Source of the DNA: Microbacterium luteolum
GTDB taxonomy: Bacteria; Actinomycetota; Actinomycetes; Actinomycetales; Microbacteriaceae
Reading direction: 5' to 3'
NCBI RefSeq assembly: GCF_039533965.1
Contig: NZ_BAAAUN010000001.1
Location: 1-64,000, forward strand
DNA length: 64,000 nt
This document shows positions 44,752 through 55,200 of the stretch, one piece after another (positions within the stretch are counted from its first letter, which is position 1; every line of letters begins with the position of its first letter). Made by a program: the position numbers and the translations under genes. Below the pieces are notes generated by a model. That model was given only the letters and a program-made list of their open reading frames with translations, did not search any database and was not told the DNA's origin.

Positions 44752-46149
44752 TCAGAAGTTGATCATGTGCCCTGCGAGGCCGTGGAAGCCCTCCTGCAGC
44801 GCCTCCGACAGCGTCGGGTGGGTGTGCACGTTGCGGGCCAGCTCGAGCGCGGTGAGGTCCCACTTCTGCGCGAGGGTCAGCTCGGGCAGAAGCTCGGCGA
44901 CGTCCGGGCCGATCATGTGCGCGCCGATGAGCTCGAGGTGCTCGGCGTCGGCGATGAGCTTGACGAAGCCGACCGGCTCGCCGAGGCCGTGCGCCTTGCC
45001 GTTGGCCATGAACGGGAAGCTGACGACCTTGATGTCGCGCCCCTCGTCCTTCGCCTGCTGCTCGGTGAGGCCGAACGAGGCGACCTGGGGGGAGCAGAAC
45101 GTCGCGCGCGGCATCATGCGGTAGTCGCCGAGCGTCATGGTCTCGGCCTTGCCGATGGTCTCGGCCGCGACGACGCCCTGCGCCTCCGCCACGTGGGCGA
45201 GCTGCAGCTTGGCGGTCACGTCGCCGATCGCGTAGATGCCCTCGACGTTCGTGCGCATGTGGTCGTCGATGTCGATCGCGCCGCGCTCGGTGAGCTTCAC
45301 GCCGGTCGCGTCGAGGCCGAAGCCCTCGGTGTTCGGGGCGAAGCCGACCGACATGAGCACCTTGTCGGCCTCGATCGACGACTGCTGGCCGTCCTTGGCC
45401 GTGTAGGTCACGGTGACGGAGGAGCCGTTGTCGACGACCGTCTCGACCTTGGTCGAGGTGAGGATGTCGACGCCGTAGTTCTTGTACTGCTTCGTGATCT
45501 CCTTCGACACGTCGGCGTCCTCATTGGGGAGGGCACGGTCGAGGAACTCGATGATGGTGACCTTCACGCCGTAGTTCGTCATGACGTAGGCGAACTCCAT
45601 GCCGATCGCGCCGGCGCCAACGATGACGATCGACTTCGGCAGCTCACGGCTCATGATCTGCTCTTCGTACGTCACGACGTTGTCGCTGAGCTCGACGCCC
45701 GGGAGCAGCCGGACGCGCGAGCCGGTGGCGATGATGGCGTTGTCGAAGGTGACCTCTTCGGTGGAGCCGTCGGCCTTGGCGACCGAGATCGCCTTCGGGC
45801 CCGTGAAGGTGCCGCGGCCGTCGTACTCGGTCACCTTGTTCTTCTTCATCAGGAAGTGGATGCCCTTGACGCGGCCGTCGGCGACGACGCGGCTGCGGTC
45901 GAACGCCTTGCCGTAGTCGATCGTGAACTCACCCGAGATGCCGAAGAAGTCGGCCTTGTGGTTCAGCGTGTGCGCGAGCTCCGCGTTCTTGAGAAGCGCC
46001 TTGGAGGGGATGCAGCCCACGTTGAGGCAGACACCGCCCCAGTACTTCTCTTCGATGATGGCCGTGGAGAGGCCGAGCTGTGCACTGCGGACAGCGGCGA
46101 CGTATCCACCAGGACCGGCACCGAGGATGACGACATCGTAATGGGGCAT
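44752..46149 (-). CDS. lpdA: Dihydrolipoyl dehydrogenase
   Basis: 465 aa. FAD motif [20 protein letters not shown]; redox disulfide Cys41/Cys46 ([16 protein letters not shown]); NAD motif [21 protein letters not shown]-terminal His in [20 protein letters not shown]. It reoxidises lipoamide of 2-oxoacid dehydrogenase complexes. No E1 or E2 gene is adjacent. The ATG has TAGGCT six bases upstream, so it is probably leaderless. Confidence 0.96.
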   Translation of the reverse strand: MPHYDVVILGAGPGGYVAAVRSAQLGLSTAIIEEKYWGGVCLNVGCIPSKALLKNAELAHTLNHKADFFGISGEFTIDYGKAFDRSRVVADGRVKGIHFLMKKNKVTEYDGRGTFTGPKAISVAKADGSTEEVTFDNAIIATGSRVRLLPGVELSDNVVTYEEQIMSRELPKSIVIVGAGAIGMEFAYVMTNYGVKVTIIEFLDRALPNEDADVSKEITKQYKNYGVDILTSTKVETVVDNGSSVTVTYTAKDGQQSSIEADKVLMSVGFAPNTEGFGLDATGVKLTERGAIDIDDHMRTNVEGIYAIGDVTAKLQLAHVAEAQGVVAAETIGKAETMTLGDYRMMPRATFCSPQVASFGLTEQQAKDEGRDIKVVSFPFMANGKAHGLGEPVGFVKLIADAEHLELIGAHMIGPDVAELLPELTLAQKWDLTALELARNVHTHPTLSEALQEGFHGLAGHMINF

Positions 46150-46155
46150 GGGTTA

Positions 46156-46161
46156 AGCCTA
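46156..46161 (-). promoter_or_regulatory. -10 element (TAGGCT) of lpdA
   Basis: On the minus strand TAGGCT is followed by six bases and the lpdA ATG at 46149. It overlaps the last codons of the upstream copC-domain gene, so lpdA can be expressed alone. Confidence 0.55.
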
Positions 46162-46821
46162 TCGCTCCGACGAGGGCCCGGAACCGGGCTCGGCGCCCGG
46201 CTCGGCACCGCCGCGGCGGCTGCGAAGCCAGTACCAGACCATCAGCACCGCGATCACCAGGATGCCGCCGATCGACAGGGCGAAGATCCATGCGGTGGCG
46301 CCGGATCCGCCGTCCGCATCGGGGGCCTGGGTGGCCGTCGCCTCCGGCGTCGCGGACGCCTCGTCGCTGGGTGCTGCGCTGGTCGGCGCGGCGCTGGGCT
46401 GCTCGGAGGGGGTGACCTCCGAGCCGGTGGTCACGGTGAAGTAGTACTCGTCGGAGGTCGGATGCCCGTCGCTCGAGACGACCTTCCAGATCACGTGGTA
46501 CTCGCCGGCGGGGGCGGCCGACACGAGCGGCTGCGTGACGACGGCGCCATCGACGGTGGCGGGCCCGTCCGTGACCGCGTTGCCCGCGGAGTCCGTGACG
46601 ACGACCTCGGTGGCGCCCTCGCCGTCGATCAGCTTGGCGCTGAAGGTGAGCGTCAGCTCGGCGGGGAGCGTCTCGATCTGGCTGTCGGCTGCCGGGTCCG
46701 ACGACACGAGCGCGTCGTGCGCGGATGCCGAGAGCGGGGAGGCGAGCACGAGGAACGCGGCGAGAAGCGTCGCGGCCAGGGCGACGGGGACGACGGAGAG
46801 GCGCAGGGCGTGGGTCTTCAC
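46159..46821 (-). CDS. CopC-domain copper-related exported protein
   Basis: 220 aa. An N-terminal signal peptide ends near ASPLSASA. The mature protein starts HDALVSSDPAADSQIE, a CopC copper-binding N-terminal His. Then come the CopC beta sandwich (LTLTFSAKLI, GEYHVIWKVVSSDGHPTSDE), a Pro/Ala/Thr/Ser-rich linker, and a C-terminal helix (AWIFALSIGGILVIAVLMVW) with a basic tail. It is probably membrane-anchored and binds or delivers copper outside the cell. GTG at 46821 has TAGGGT-N6 before it. Confidence 0.88.
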   Translation of the reverse strand: MKTHALRLSVVPVALAATLLAAFLVLASPLSASAHDALVSSDPAADSQIETLPAELTLTFSAKLIDGEGATEVVVTDSAGNAVTDGPATVDGAVVTQPLVSAAPAGEYHVIWKVVSSDGHPTSDEYYFTVTTGSEVTPSEQPSAAPTSAAPSDEASATPEATATQAPDADGGSGATAWIFALSIGGILVIAVLMVWYWLRSRRGGAEPGAEPGSGPSSER

Positions 46822-46827
46822 AGGTCC

Positions 46828-46833
46828 ACCCTA
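46828..46833 (-). promoter_or_regulatory. -10 element (TAGGGT) of the CopC-domain gene
   Basis: On the minus strand TAGGGT is followed by six bases and the GTG at 46821. Confidence 0.5.
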
Positions 46834-46922
46834 TGGAGACCCGGTATGTGACGGCTGAGTATGCACGCGGCCTCCCGCGAGCCCCTCGGCATCCGTTAGT
46901 CTGGACAGCCTAGGAGGGCACA

Positions 46923-47408
46923 GTGACTGACAGCGACAGCCGACCGGCCGGAGAAGCCGCGATCCACCGCTCTGGTGAGCAGAAACACGACGTGACGCAG
47001 ACGTTCGGACACGATTCGGACCTGTCGTTCGTGCCGTTCGGCGTGGAGCTCACCGACGTCGAGCAGACCGCGATCGCGGCGCTGCCGTCGGGATCGGCCA
47101 TTCTGCTGGTCCGCTCGGGCGCCCTCGCCGGTGCCCGATACCTCCTCGACACCGACGTGACCACCGTCGGACGCCACCCCGAGGCGGACATCTTCTTCGA
47201 CGACGTGACCGTCTCGCGCCGTCATGCGGAGATCACCCGCACCGGCACGACGTTCGAGATCATCGACCAGCGCTCCCTCAACGGAACCTACGTGAACGGC
47301 GAGCGCGTCGACCGCAGTGCGCTGGTCGACGGTTCTGAGCTGCGTGTCGGCAAGTTCCGACTGAACTTCTTCGCCTCACCCCACGACCGCCAGGCGGCGA
47401 ACGCCTGA
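46923..47408 (+). CDS. garA: FHA-domain protein (GarA/OdhI-like)
   Basis: 161 aa. The FHA domain at the C-terminal two-thirds shows TTVGRHPEADIFFDDVTVSR, RHAEITRTG and DQRSLNGTYVNGERVDR. The N-terminal tail has a Thr in DVTQTFGHD, at the place where PknB/PknG phosphorylate the Thr motif of GarA/OdhI. Those proteins restrain 2-oxoglutarate dehydrogenase. The gene is followed by MerR regulators as in Rv1827-Rv1828. GTG start with AGGAGGG before it and TAGTCT at 46897. Confidence 0.85.
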   Translation: MTDSDSRPAGEAAIHRSGEQKHDVTQTFGHDSDLSFVPFGVELTDVEQTAIAALPSGSAILLVRSGALAGARYLLDTDVTTVGRHPEADIFFDDVTVSRRHAEITRTGTTFEIIDQRSLNGTYVNGERVDRSALVDGSELRVGKFRLNFFASPHDRQAANA

Positions 47409-48085
47409 TGGCGGCGACTCCCGCCCGCGAACGCTCTGCGTCCGCGGGCCTGCTGAGTATCGGTCAGGTGCTCGCGCGTCTCACTCCGGAGTTCCCCGAT
47501 CTGACCTCCAGCAAGCTGCGGTTCCTCGAGGTGCAGGGCATCGTCAGCCCTTCGCGCACCGAGTCCGGGTATCGCAAGTTCTCGACAGCGGACATCGAGC
47601 GTCTCCGTCTCGGACTCACCCTGCAGCGGGATCACTACCTGCCGCTGAGCGTGATCCGGGAACAGCTGGACAGCAGCGCGGGGGAGACCTCGCTCGCGCC
47701 GCCTCCCTCGATCACGCCGACGCCCCGTCGTTACCGTCGGGCCGAGCTCCTCGCGGCGGCAGGGGCAGGACCCCAGCTGCTGAACGACGCGATCAGCACC
47801 GGCGTCATCACCGCGCAGGAGAACTACCCCGAGGCGACGGTGACGCTTCTGCGCGGACTCGTCGCGCTCGATCGCCACGGCATCGAGCCCCGGCATCTGC
47901 GCTCCCTCCGCCAGGGGGCGGAGCGCGAGGTCGCTCTCATCGAGTCGGCGATGTCGTCGCTGCTGCGACGGACGGATGCCGCGTCGCGCGCGAAGGCCAG
48001 CGAACTCGCTCCCGAGCTGGCGGCCAAGATCGACGAAGTGCGCTCGCTCTTCGTCAAGGACGCCCTGTCGCGTGTGCTTTCGTAA
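47408..48085 (+). CDS. MerR-family regulator (FtsR/Rv1828-like)
   Basis: 225 aa. The N-terminal winged helix (LLSIGQVLARLTPEFPDLTS, then KLRFLEVQGIVSPSRTESGY) is unusual for MerR in length of its first loop, as in Rv1828 and FtsR of Corynebacterium glutamicum, a regulator of ftsZ. C-terminal helices follow. The ATG overlaps the FHA-gene stop (TGATG). Downstream comes a further MerR-like gene. Position and sequence support the assignment; the target genes cannot be read here. Confidence 0.82.
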   Translation: MAATPARERSASAGLLSIGQVLARLTPEFPDLTSSKLRFLEVQGIVSPSRTESGYRKFSTADIERLRLGLTLQRDHYLPLSVIREQLDSSAGETSLAPPPSITPTPRRYRRAELLAAAGAGPQLLNDAISTGVITAQENYPEATVTLLRGLVALDRHGIEPRHLRSLRQGAEREVALIESAMSSLLRRTDAASRAKASELAPELAAKIDEVRSLFVKDALSRVLS

Positions 48086-48184
48086 CGAACTGATTGCGAC
48101 ACACCTTCGACGTCCCACGGATGTCATTGCCGGTGCCCGAGCACTGCTCTACCGTGGAGATAACCGTTCCAGGGAGGATTTCAG

Positions 48185-48730
48185 ATGAATGCGGATGAGC
48201 TCACAGGCGACCCGCGGTTCGTACCCGAACTCCTCTTCACGGACGGTCTCCCGGCCATGGACGATGAGGTCGGCTACCGCGGTGCCGTCGCCGCTCGTGC
48301 CGCCGGCATCACCTACCGTCAGCTGGACTACTGGGCACGCACCGAGCTGGTCGAGCCCACCGTCCGCGGCGCGAGCGGCTCCGGTTCGCAGCGCCTCTAC
48401 GGGTTCCGCGACATCCTCGTGCTGAAGCTCGTCAAGAGCCTGCTCGACACCGGCATCTCGCTGCAGCAGATCCGCACCGCGGTCGAAGAGCTGCGCCGCG
48501 CCGGCATCCGCGATCTCGCCGGCACCACGCTCATGAGCGACGGCGCCTCCGTCTACCTGTGCACGTCGAACGACGAGGTCATCGACCTCGTCAGCCGCGG
48601 CCAGGGCGTGTTCGGCATCGCCGTCGGGAAGGTACTCCGCGAGGTGGAGTCGACGCTCGTCGCATTCGACCCGACGGCACCGGATCCCGTCGACGAGCTC
48701 TCGGCACGTCGCTCGAAGCGCTCCGCCTGA
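48185..48730 (+). CDS. MerR-family regulator (Rv1830-like)
   Basis: 181 aa. The MerR DNA-binding helix pair is YRGAVAARAAGITYRQLDYW and ARTELVEPTVRGASGSGSQR. Then QRLYGFRDILVLKLVKSLLD and a coiled-coil helix. TACCGT at 48151 and GGAGG before the ATG suggest its own promoter. In mycobacteria a DUF151 bifunctional nuclease gene (Rv1829) stands between the two MerR genes; it is absent here. The 99-base gap holds only the promoter. Confidence 0.85.
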   Translation: MNADELTGDPRFVPELLFTDGLPAMDDEVGYRGAVAARAAGITYRQLDYWARTELVEPTVRGASGSGSQRLYGFRDILVLKLVKSLLDTGISLQQIRTAVEELRRAGIRDLAGTTLMSDGASVYLCTSNDEVIDLVSRGQGVFGIAVGKVLREVESTLVAFDPTAPDPVDELSARRSKRSA

Positions 48731-48787
48731 TCTTTCGACAGGCCTGGGCCCCGCGACCCGTTCGCCCTCCCCGGACTCGCGCCGGCT

Positions 48788-49456
48788 TCAGCTGAGCTTT
48801 CCCCTGAGCACGTCCAGGTGCGCTCGAGTGAGAGCGGCCGCCGCTTCGGCATCGCGCGAGGCGATCGCCTCGTAGATGCGCTCGTGGGTGTCATGGTCGG
48901 CTTCGTCGCCGTGGTGGCCGCGGAGCCGCAGCATGTCGGTCATCGCCTGCCGGCTGCGCGGCGCGAAGCCGTCGAACAGCTCGAGCAGCACCGGACTCTG
49001 CGCGGCGACGACGATGCCACGGTGAAAGGCGAGGTCGCTCTCGACGTGATCGTCGATGTCCGCGCGGCGTCGCTCTCGTTCGCCCAGCGCTCTGCGGAGG
49101 GCTTGGAGCTCCGCTGAGGTGCGGCGTCCGGCGGCGAGGGCGGCGGCTTCGACTTCGATCGCCGTCCGCGCCTCGATGACGGCGACGATGTCCGCACGCT
49201 GAAGCACGGCATCCCAGGTCGCGGGGACGTCGGTGGCGGTGACGAAGACGCCGGCCCCTTGGCGGGTGGTGAGGACGCCGCGACCCGCGAGGATGCGGAT
49301 CGCCTCCCGCGCCGTGGAGCGGCCGATGCCGAGCTGCGGCGCGAGCGTCGTCTCACCGGGCAGCTTCCCACCGATCTCCCACTCCCTCTCCCGGATGCGG
49401 GTGAGGAGGAGCTCGGCGGCCTGCTCGGCGAGGGATTCGCGGCGCACGGTCGTCAT
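48788..49456 (-). CDS. GntR/FadR-family transcriptional regulator
   Basis: 222 aa. Winged helix at the N terminus (IGGKLPGETTLAPQLGIGRS, then TAREAIRILAGRGVLTTRQG). The FCD domain carries ESDLAFHRGIVVAAQSPVLL and DHDTHERIYEAIASRDAEAA with metal-ligand histidines. ATG 49456 is preferred over 49555, since CAGAAT lies six bases before it. It is divergent from leuA and may regulate it, or a distant target; the operator is not obvious. It is convergent with the MerR gene. Confidence 0.85.
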   Translation of the reverse strand: MTTVRRESLAEQAAELLLTRIREREWEIGGKLPGETTLAPQLGIGRSTAREAIRILAGRGVLTTRQGAGVFVTATDVPATWDAVLQRADIVAVIEARTAIEVEAAALAAGRRTSAELQALRRALGERERRRADIDDHVESDLAFHRGIVVAAQSPVLLELFDGFAPRSRQAMTDMLRLRGHHGDEADHDTHERIYEAIASRDAEAAAALTRAHLDVLRGKLS

Positions 49457-49519
49457 ACGGTCATTCTGGCATCTCTTGGACTGCTCTGCTTGTCTGAGGA
49501 GTTGTGGTAGGTTCGACGC

Positions 49520-49567
49520 ATGCTCACCTGCTGGTTCCTTCTTCTTCGCCGCCACGGCGGGGCCTAG
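49520..49567 (+). CDS. leuA leader peptide ([15 protein letters not shown])
   Basis: A 15-codon reading frame begins at ATG 49520 and ends with TAG at 49565-49567. Four leucines, three in a row (CTT CTT CTT), stand before LRRHGG, a Leu-rich, ribosome-stalling-type leader typical of actinobacterial branched-chain genes. TAGGTT is six bases before the ATG, so the leader is itself leaderless. It sits 51-78 bases upstream of the possible leuA starts, in phase with a hairpin at 49574-49594. Leucine shortage would stall the ribosome and change the downstream fold. Confidence 0.82.
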   Translation: MLTCWFLLLRRHGGA

Positions 49568-49573
49568 CCAGAC

Positions 49574-49594
49574 CGGCTCCCCGACGTGGAGCCG
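49574..49594 (+). promoter_or_regulatory. Hairpin between leader peptide and leuA
   Basis: CGGCTCC and GGAGCCG form a perfect 7-bp stem around CCGACGT. It begins seven bases after the leader stop codon. No T-run follows, so control by sequestering translation or by a pseudoknot is as likely as transcription termination. Confidence 0.65.
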
Positions 49595-49644
49595 ATACGC
49601 GTGCCGGTCGATCGAAGATGAACGATCCGGACAGGAACCGCACC

Positions 49645-51453
49645 ATGACCAGCAGCAGCTTCTCGACCCTCTCCACGCCCGTCGGCCCGATCCCGGCGAA
49701 TGCGCCGGCGTGGAATCCGCAGCGGCACTCGCAGATGCCCTCGCATCGCTACCGGGATGTGTACTCGCGTGTCGAGGTCCCGCTCACCGCCCGCGACTGG
49801 CCGAGCAACCGGCTGACGCACGCGCCGCTGTGGGTGCCGGTGGATCTGCGTGACGGGAATCAAGCCCTGGCGGAACCGATGGACGCGGCCCGGAAGCAGC
49901 GCTTCTTCGAGCTGATGGTCGCCATGGGCTACAAGGAGATCGAGGTCGGCTACCCGTCCGCCTCGCAGACGGACTACGACTTCGTCCGTCTGGTCGCCGA
50001 CACGGACATCGCACCCCAGGATGTGACGATCGTCGTCTTCACCCCGGCCCGGCGCGACCTGATCCAGCGCACGGTGGAGTCCATCCGCGGTATCCGCAAC
50101 CCGGTCGTGATCCACATGTACACCGCTACCGCGCCGATGTGGCGGGACGTCGTCCTCGGCCAGGACCGAGAGGGCCTGAAGGAGCTGATCCTCGCCGGGG
50201 GTCGCGACGTGCTCGAGTTCGCCGGACACCTGCCGAACGTGCGGTTCGAGTTCAGTCCGGAGGTGTTCAACCTCACCGAGCCCGACTTCGCCCTCGAGGT
50301 CTGCGACGCCATGACCGAGCTGTGGGATGCGACCCCGGAGCGGCCGGTCATCCTCAATCTGCCGGCCACCGTCGAGATCGCCACGCCGAACGTGTACGCC
50401 GATCAGATCGAGTACATGCACAAGAACCTCGCCCGCCGCGACGCCGTGATCCTCTCCGTGCACCCGCACAACGACCGCGGGACCGGCATCGCCTGCGCCG
50501 AGCTCGCCGTACTCGCCGGTGCACAGCGCGTCGAGGGCTGCATCTTCGGCAACGGGGAGCGCACCGGAAACGTCGATCTCGCCACCCTCGCGTTGAACGT
50601 GCACGCCCAGGGCATCGACCCGATGATCGACTTCTCCGACATCGACGAGATCCGCCGCACCGTGGAACACTGCAACCGCATCGAGGTCCCTCCACGCCAT
50701 CCCTACGTCGGCGACCTCGTGCACACGGCCTTCTCCGGCACGCATCAGGACGCGATCAAGAAGGGCTTCGCCGAGCACCGCTCACGCGCCGCTGCGGAAG
50801 ACCGGCCGGAGCAGGAGATCGAGTGGAAGGTGCCGTATCTGCCGATCGACCCCGCTGACATCGGACGCAGTTATGACGCCGTCATCCGTGTCAACTCCCA
50901 GTCGGGAAAGGGCGGCATGGCCTACCTGCTGGAGACCGAGTACGGCATCGAGCTGCCCCGACGCCTGCAGATCGACTTCGCCCGCCACGTCCAGTTGTAC
51001 ACGGATGAGACCGGCAGCGAGGTCACCGCCGTCGAGCTCTGGGACATCTTCCACGCCGCCTACCTCGCTGCACCGGCTCCGTCTGCCGTCGACCTCGTCG
51101 AATACGACACGACGGCGCAGGGAACGTCGATCACCATCCGCTCGAACGGCGGCCAGAGCACGACCAGGCATGACGGCGTCGGACCTGTCGAAGCGCTCAC
51201 CGCCGCACTCGCCCGCATCGGATTCGTGGTCGACATCCTGAGCTTCCATCAGACGAGCACCGGTGTCGGGCCGGACAGCGAGGCGATCACGCTGATCGAG
51301 TATCGCGCCGGTCAGCGCAGTGGATGGGTCGCGGGGAAGGATCGTTCCGTGCTCACCGCGTCGCTCACGGCCGTGATGAACGCGGCGGCGGAGGGTCAGA
51401 CGTTCTCAGGAAGTGCGATGCGTCCGGTGCGGATGATCCGGTCGAGCAGCTGA
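49645..51453 (+). CDS. leuA: 2-isopropylmalate synthase
   Basis: 602 aa. It condenses acetyl-CoA with 2-oxoisovalerate, the first step of leucine synthesis. The catalytic barrel shows [27 protein letters not shown], the metal-binding [20 protein letters not shown] and [20 protein letters not shown]. The C-terminal LeuA dimer/regulatory domain begins after [17 protein letters not shown]. The start at 49645 gives a length near that of corynebacterial LeuA. ATG 49618 is an alternative. The last 58 bases overlap the convergent ParA-like gene. Confidence 0.95.
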   Translation: MTSSSFSTLSTPVGPIPANAPAWNPQRHSQMPSHRYRDVYSRVEVPLTARDWPSNRLTHAPLWVPVDLRDGNQALAEPMDAARKQRFFELMVAMGYKEIEVGYPSASQTDYDFVRLVADTDIAPQDVTIVVFTPARRDLIQRTVESIRGIRNPVVIHMYTATAPMWRDVVLGQDREGLKELILAGGRDVLEFAGHLPNVRFEFSPEVFNLTEPDFALEVCDAMTELWDATPERPVILNLPATVEIATPNVYADQIEYMHKNLARRDAVILSVHPHNDRGTGIACAELAVLAGAQRVEGCIFGNGERTGNVDLATLALNVHAQGIDPMIDFSDIDEIRRTVEHCNRIEVPPRHPYVGDLVHTAFSGTHQDAIKKGFAEHRSRAAAEDRPEQEIEWKVPYLPIDPADIGRSYDAVIRVNSQSGKGGMAYLLETEYGIELPRRLQIDFARHVQLYTDETGSEVTAVELWDIFHAAYLAAPAPSAVDLVEYDTTAQGTSITIRSNGGQSTTRHDGVGPVEALTAALARIGFVVDILSFHQTSTGVGPDSEAITLIEYRAGQRSGWVAGKDRSVLTASLTAVMNAAAEGQTFSGSAMRPVRMIRSSS

Positions 51454-52208
51454 TCGAAGTCGGCGGCGAGCTCCTGCGCCGAGTCTCCGGGCCAGATGTG
51501 CAGGGGCTTCGCCGCACCCTGTGCCTGCTGCAGCGACGTGCGCTCCGGCAGCTGGGGGGCGAGCACGAGCGGGCCGAACATGTCGCGGAGCTCCTTGATG
51601 CGGAACTGGTGCTCGATGGACTGCGGGCGCACACGGTTCACGACGATGCCGAGCGGCTGGAGCCGGGGGGAGAGGCCGCGGCGGATCTCCTCGATCGCGC
51701 GGAGGGCGCGGTCCGCGGCGGCGACCGAGAACAGGCCGGGCTCGGTGACCACCATGACGCGGTCGCTGGCGGCCCACGCCGTGCGCGTGAGGGCGTTCAG
51801 CGACGGCGCGCAGTCGATGAGCACGAGGTCGTAGTCCGCCTCGACGGAGGCGAGGGCCTCTTCGAGCTTCCAGACGTCGCGGACGCTCGGGTGCGGCCCG
51901 TCGAAGTTGATGGCGGAAGGGCTTCCGATGAGCACGTCGATCGTGCCGGGGTGCACCTTCGCCCAACCGCTGGAGGTGATCGCCTGACGGACGACCTTCT
52001 CCTTCGGGTTCGCCAGGACATCGGCGATGTTGAGTCGCCCGGCGACCTGGATGTCCATCCCGGTGGAGACGTCGGACTGCGGATCGAGGTCGACGACGAG
52101 AGTCCGGACGCCTCGTGCGAAAGCCGCTGAGGCCAGCCCGAGTGTCACGGTCGTCTTGCCGACGCCCCCCTTGAGAGAGCTGACGCTGAGTACGTGCACG
52201 GAGACCAC
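51396..52208 (-). CDS. ParA/MinD-like ATPase
   Basis: 270 aa. Deviant Walker [16 protein letters not shown]; Walker A' [16 protein letters not shown]; Walker [17 protein letters not shown]. No partner (ParB or MinC/MinE) is adjacent. It may position a membrane or polar complex or be an orphan chromosome-segregation ATPase. GTG start at 52208 (another GTG at 52199 is possible). It is divergent from pyc and convergent with leuA, with which it shares 58 bases. Confidence 0.85.
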   Translation of the reverse strand: MVSVHVLSVSSLKGGVGKTTVTLGLASAAFARGVRTLVVDLDPQSDVSTGMDIQVAGRLNIADVLANPKEKVVRQAITSSGWAKVHPGTIDVLIGSPSAINFDGPHPSVRDVWKLEEALASVEADYDLVLIDCAPSLNALTRTAWAASDRVMVVTEPGLFSVAAADRALRAIEEIRRGLSPRLQPLGIVVNRVRPQSIEHQFRIKELRDMFGPLVLAPQLPERTSLQQAQGAAKPLHIWPGDSAQELAADFDQLLDRIIRTGRIALPENV

Positions 52209-52291
52209 GTTACCTTCCCCTAGGCTGAGGGGACACTCAGCCCCGCCCCTGCACGCCGAAAACGCCGTGCATCGAGCTCTCAGAGGTGTGC

Positions 52292-55200
52292 ATGTTCCAG
52301 AAGATCCTTGTGGCCAACCGCGGCGAGATCGCGATCCGGGCCTTCCGAGCGGCGTACGAGGTGGGGGCGCGCACCGTCGCGGTCTTCCCGCATGAGGACC
52401 GCGGATCCGTCCACCGGCTCAAGGCTGACGAAGCCTACGAGATCGGCGAACGCGGTCACCCCGTCCGCGCGTACCTGAACGTCGACGAGATCATCCGCGT
52501 CGCCCTGGAGGCGGGCGCGGATGCGATCTACCCGGGCTACGGCTTCCTCTCGGAGAACCCGGAACTCGCGGAGAAGGCCGCGGCCAACGGCATCGTGTTC
52601 ATCGGGCCCCCGGCCAAGGTGCTCGAGATGGCGGGCAACAAGGTCGAGGCGAAGCGTCACGCGATCGAGGCCGGCGTGCCGGTGCTGCGGTCGACCGAGG
52701 CGTCCGACGACGTCGAGGCGCTCGTCGCCCAGGCCGAGGACATCGGCTTCCCGCTCTTCGCCAAGGCGGTGGCCGGCGGCGGCGGACGCGGCATGCGCCG
52801 CGTCGAGACGGCAGGCGACCTCGCACCGGCTCTGGCCGAGGCGATGCGTGAGGCGGCCAGCGCCTTCGGCGACGCGCGGATGTTCCTGGAGCAGGCGGTG
52901 GTGCGCCCTCGGCACATCGAGGTGCAGATCCTCGCCGACAAGACCGGCGAGACCGTGCACCTGTTCGAACGCGACTGCTCGGTGCAGCGGCGCCACCAGA
53001 AGGTGGTCGAGATCGCTCCTGCGCCGAACCTGGACGACGGCATCCGCACAGCCCTCCACGGCTACGCGGTCGCGTTCGCCCGCTCGATCGGCTACGAGAA
53101 CGCCGGCACCGTGGAATTCCTGCTGGAGACGGCGGGGGAGCGCACCGGCGAGGTCGTCTTCATCGAGATGAACCCGCGCATCCAGGTCGAGCACACCGTG
53201 ACCGAGGAGGTCACCGACGTCGACCTCGTGCAGAGCCAGATGCGGATCGCCGCAGGTCAGACTCTCGCGGAGCTGGGACTGCAGCAGCAGAACCTGCAGC
53301 TGCGCGGCGCCGCCCTGCAGTGCCGCATCACCACGGAGGACCCCACCCAGGGCTTCCGCCCCGACACCGGCAAGATCACGACGTACCGCTCGCCCGGCGG
53401 CGCCGGCATCCGCCTCGACGGCGGCACGGTGCATCAGGGAGCGCAGATCAGCCCCCACTTCGACTCGATGCTGGCGAAGCTGACCTGCCGCGGTCGCGAC
53501 TTCCCGGCTGCGGTCGCCCGCGCCCGGCGCGCCCTGGCGGAGTTCCGCATCCGCGGCGTCTCGACGAACATCCCCTTCCTGCAGGCTCTGCTCGACGACG
53601 ACGCCTTCATCGCCGGAGACGTCAGCACCTCCTTCATCGACGAGCGCCCCGAGCTGCTGCGCGGTCGCGCCTCGAAGGACCGCGGCACGCGGCTGCTGAA
53701 CTGGCTGGTCGACGTCACCGTCAACAAGCCCCACGGCGCGCACCCCGGCGTCGTCGACCCTGTCTCGAAGCTCCCTGCCGTCGACCTCTCCGCCGAGCCG
53801 GTGGCGGGCTCGCGTCAGCGCCTGCTCGAGCTCGGTCCCGAGGGCTTCGCGCGGAGCCTGCGTGAGCAGACCGCGCTGGCGATCACCGACACCACCTTCC
53901 GTGATGCCCACCAGTCTCTGCTGGCCACGCGTGTCCGCACGAAGGACCTCGTCGCGGCGGCTCCGTACCTGGCGAGACTGACTCCGGAACTGCTGTCCGT
54001 CGAGGCGTGGGGCGGGGCGACCTACGACGTCGCGCTGCGCTTCCTCGGGGAGGACCCGTGGGAGCGTCTCGACAAGCTCCGTGCCGCGCTGCCGAATGTC
54101 GCGATCCAGATGCTGCTCCGCGGACGCAACACGGTCGGCTACACGCCGTACCCGACGGCGGTCACCGAGGCTTTCGTCGCCGAGGCGGCTGCGAGTGGTG
54201 TCGACATCTTCCGGATCTTCGACGCCCTCAACGACGTGGAGCAGATGCGCCCGGCGATCGAGGCGGTGCGGAACACCGGCACGGCGGTCGCCGAGGTGGC
54301 ACTCTGCTACACCGGAGACCTGCTCGACCCGGCCGAGAACCTCTACACGCTCGACTACTACCTCGGGCTCGCCGACCAGATCGTGGCCGCCGGCGCGCAC
54401 ATCATCGCGATCAAGGACATGGCGGGGCTCCTGCGGCCTGCGGCCGCGGCGAAGCTCGTCGCTGCGCTGCGTGAGCGCTTCGACCTCCCGGTGCACCTGC
54501 ACACGCATGACACGCCGGGTGGCCAGCTCGCGACGCTGCTCGCGGCGAGTGCCGTCGGAGTGGATGCCGTGGATGCCGCGTCGGCACCGCTGTCGGGCAC
54601 CACGAGCCAGCCGTCGCTGTCGTCGCTCGTCGCCGCGCTCGCGCACACCGATCGCGACAGCGGCATCGCGCTCGACGCGGTGTCCGATCTCGAGCCGTAC
54701 TGGGAGGCGGTCCGCCGGCAGTACGCGCCGTTCGAGTCGGGGCTTCCCGGACCCACGGGGCGCGTCTACCACCATGAGATTCCCGGCGGTCAGCTGTCGA
54801 ACCTCCGGCAGCAGGCGAAGGCTCTGGGCCTTGCGAACGACTTCGAGCTCATCGAGGACATGTACGCCGCCGCCGACCGCATTCTCGGTCGCGTGCCGAA
54901 GGTGACGCCTTCATCGAAGGTCGTCGGCGACCTCGCCCTGCATCTGGCCGCCGTGAAGGCGGACCCTGCGGACTTCGAGGCCAACCCGGAGAAGTACGAC
55001 GTGCCGGACTCGGTCGTCGGATTCATGGCGGGTGAACTCGGCGATCTTCCGGGCGGATGGCCGGAGCCGTTCCGCACGAAGGTCCTCGCCGGGCGCTCGG
55101 TGCGCCTCGGACTCACGGAGATCTCTGCGGACGACGAGGCGGCGCTCGCGGGAACCAGTGCGGAGCGCCGCGCGCGGCTCAACGCGCTGCTGTTCCCCGC

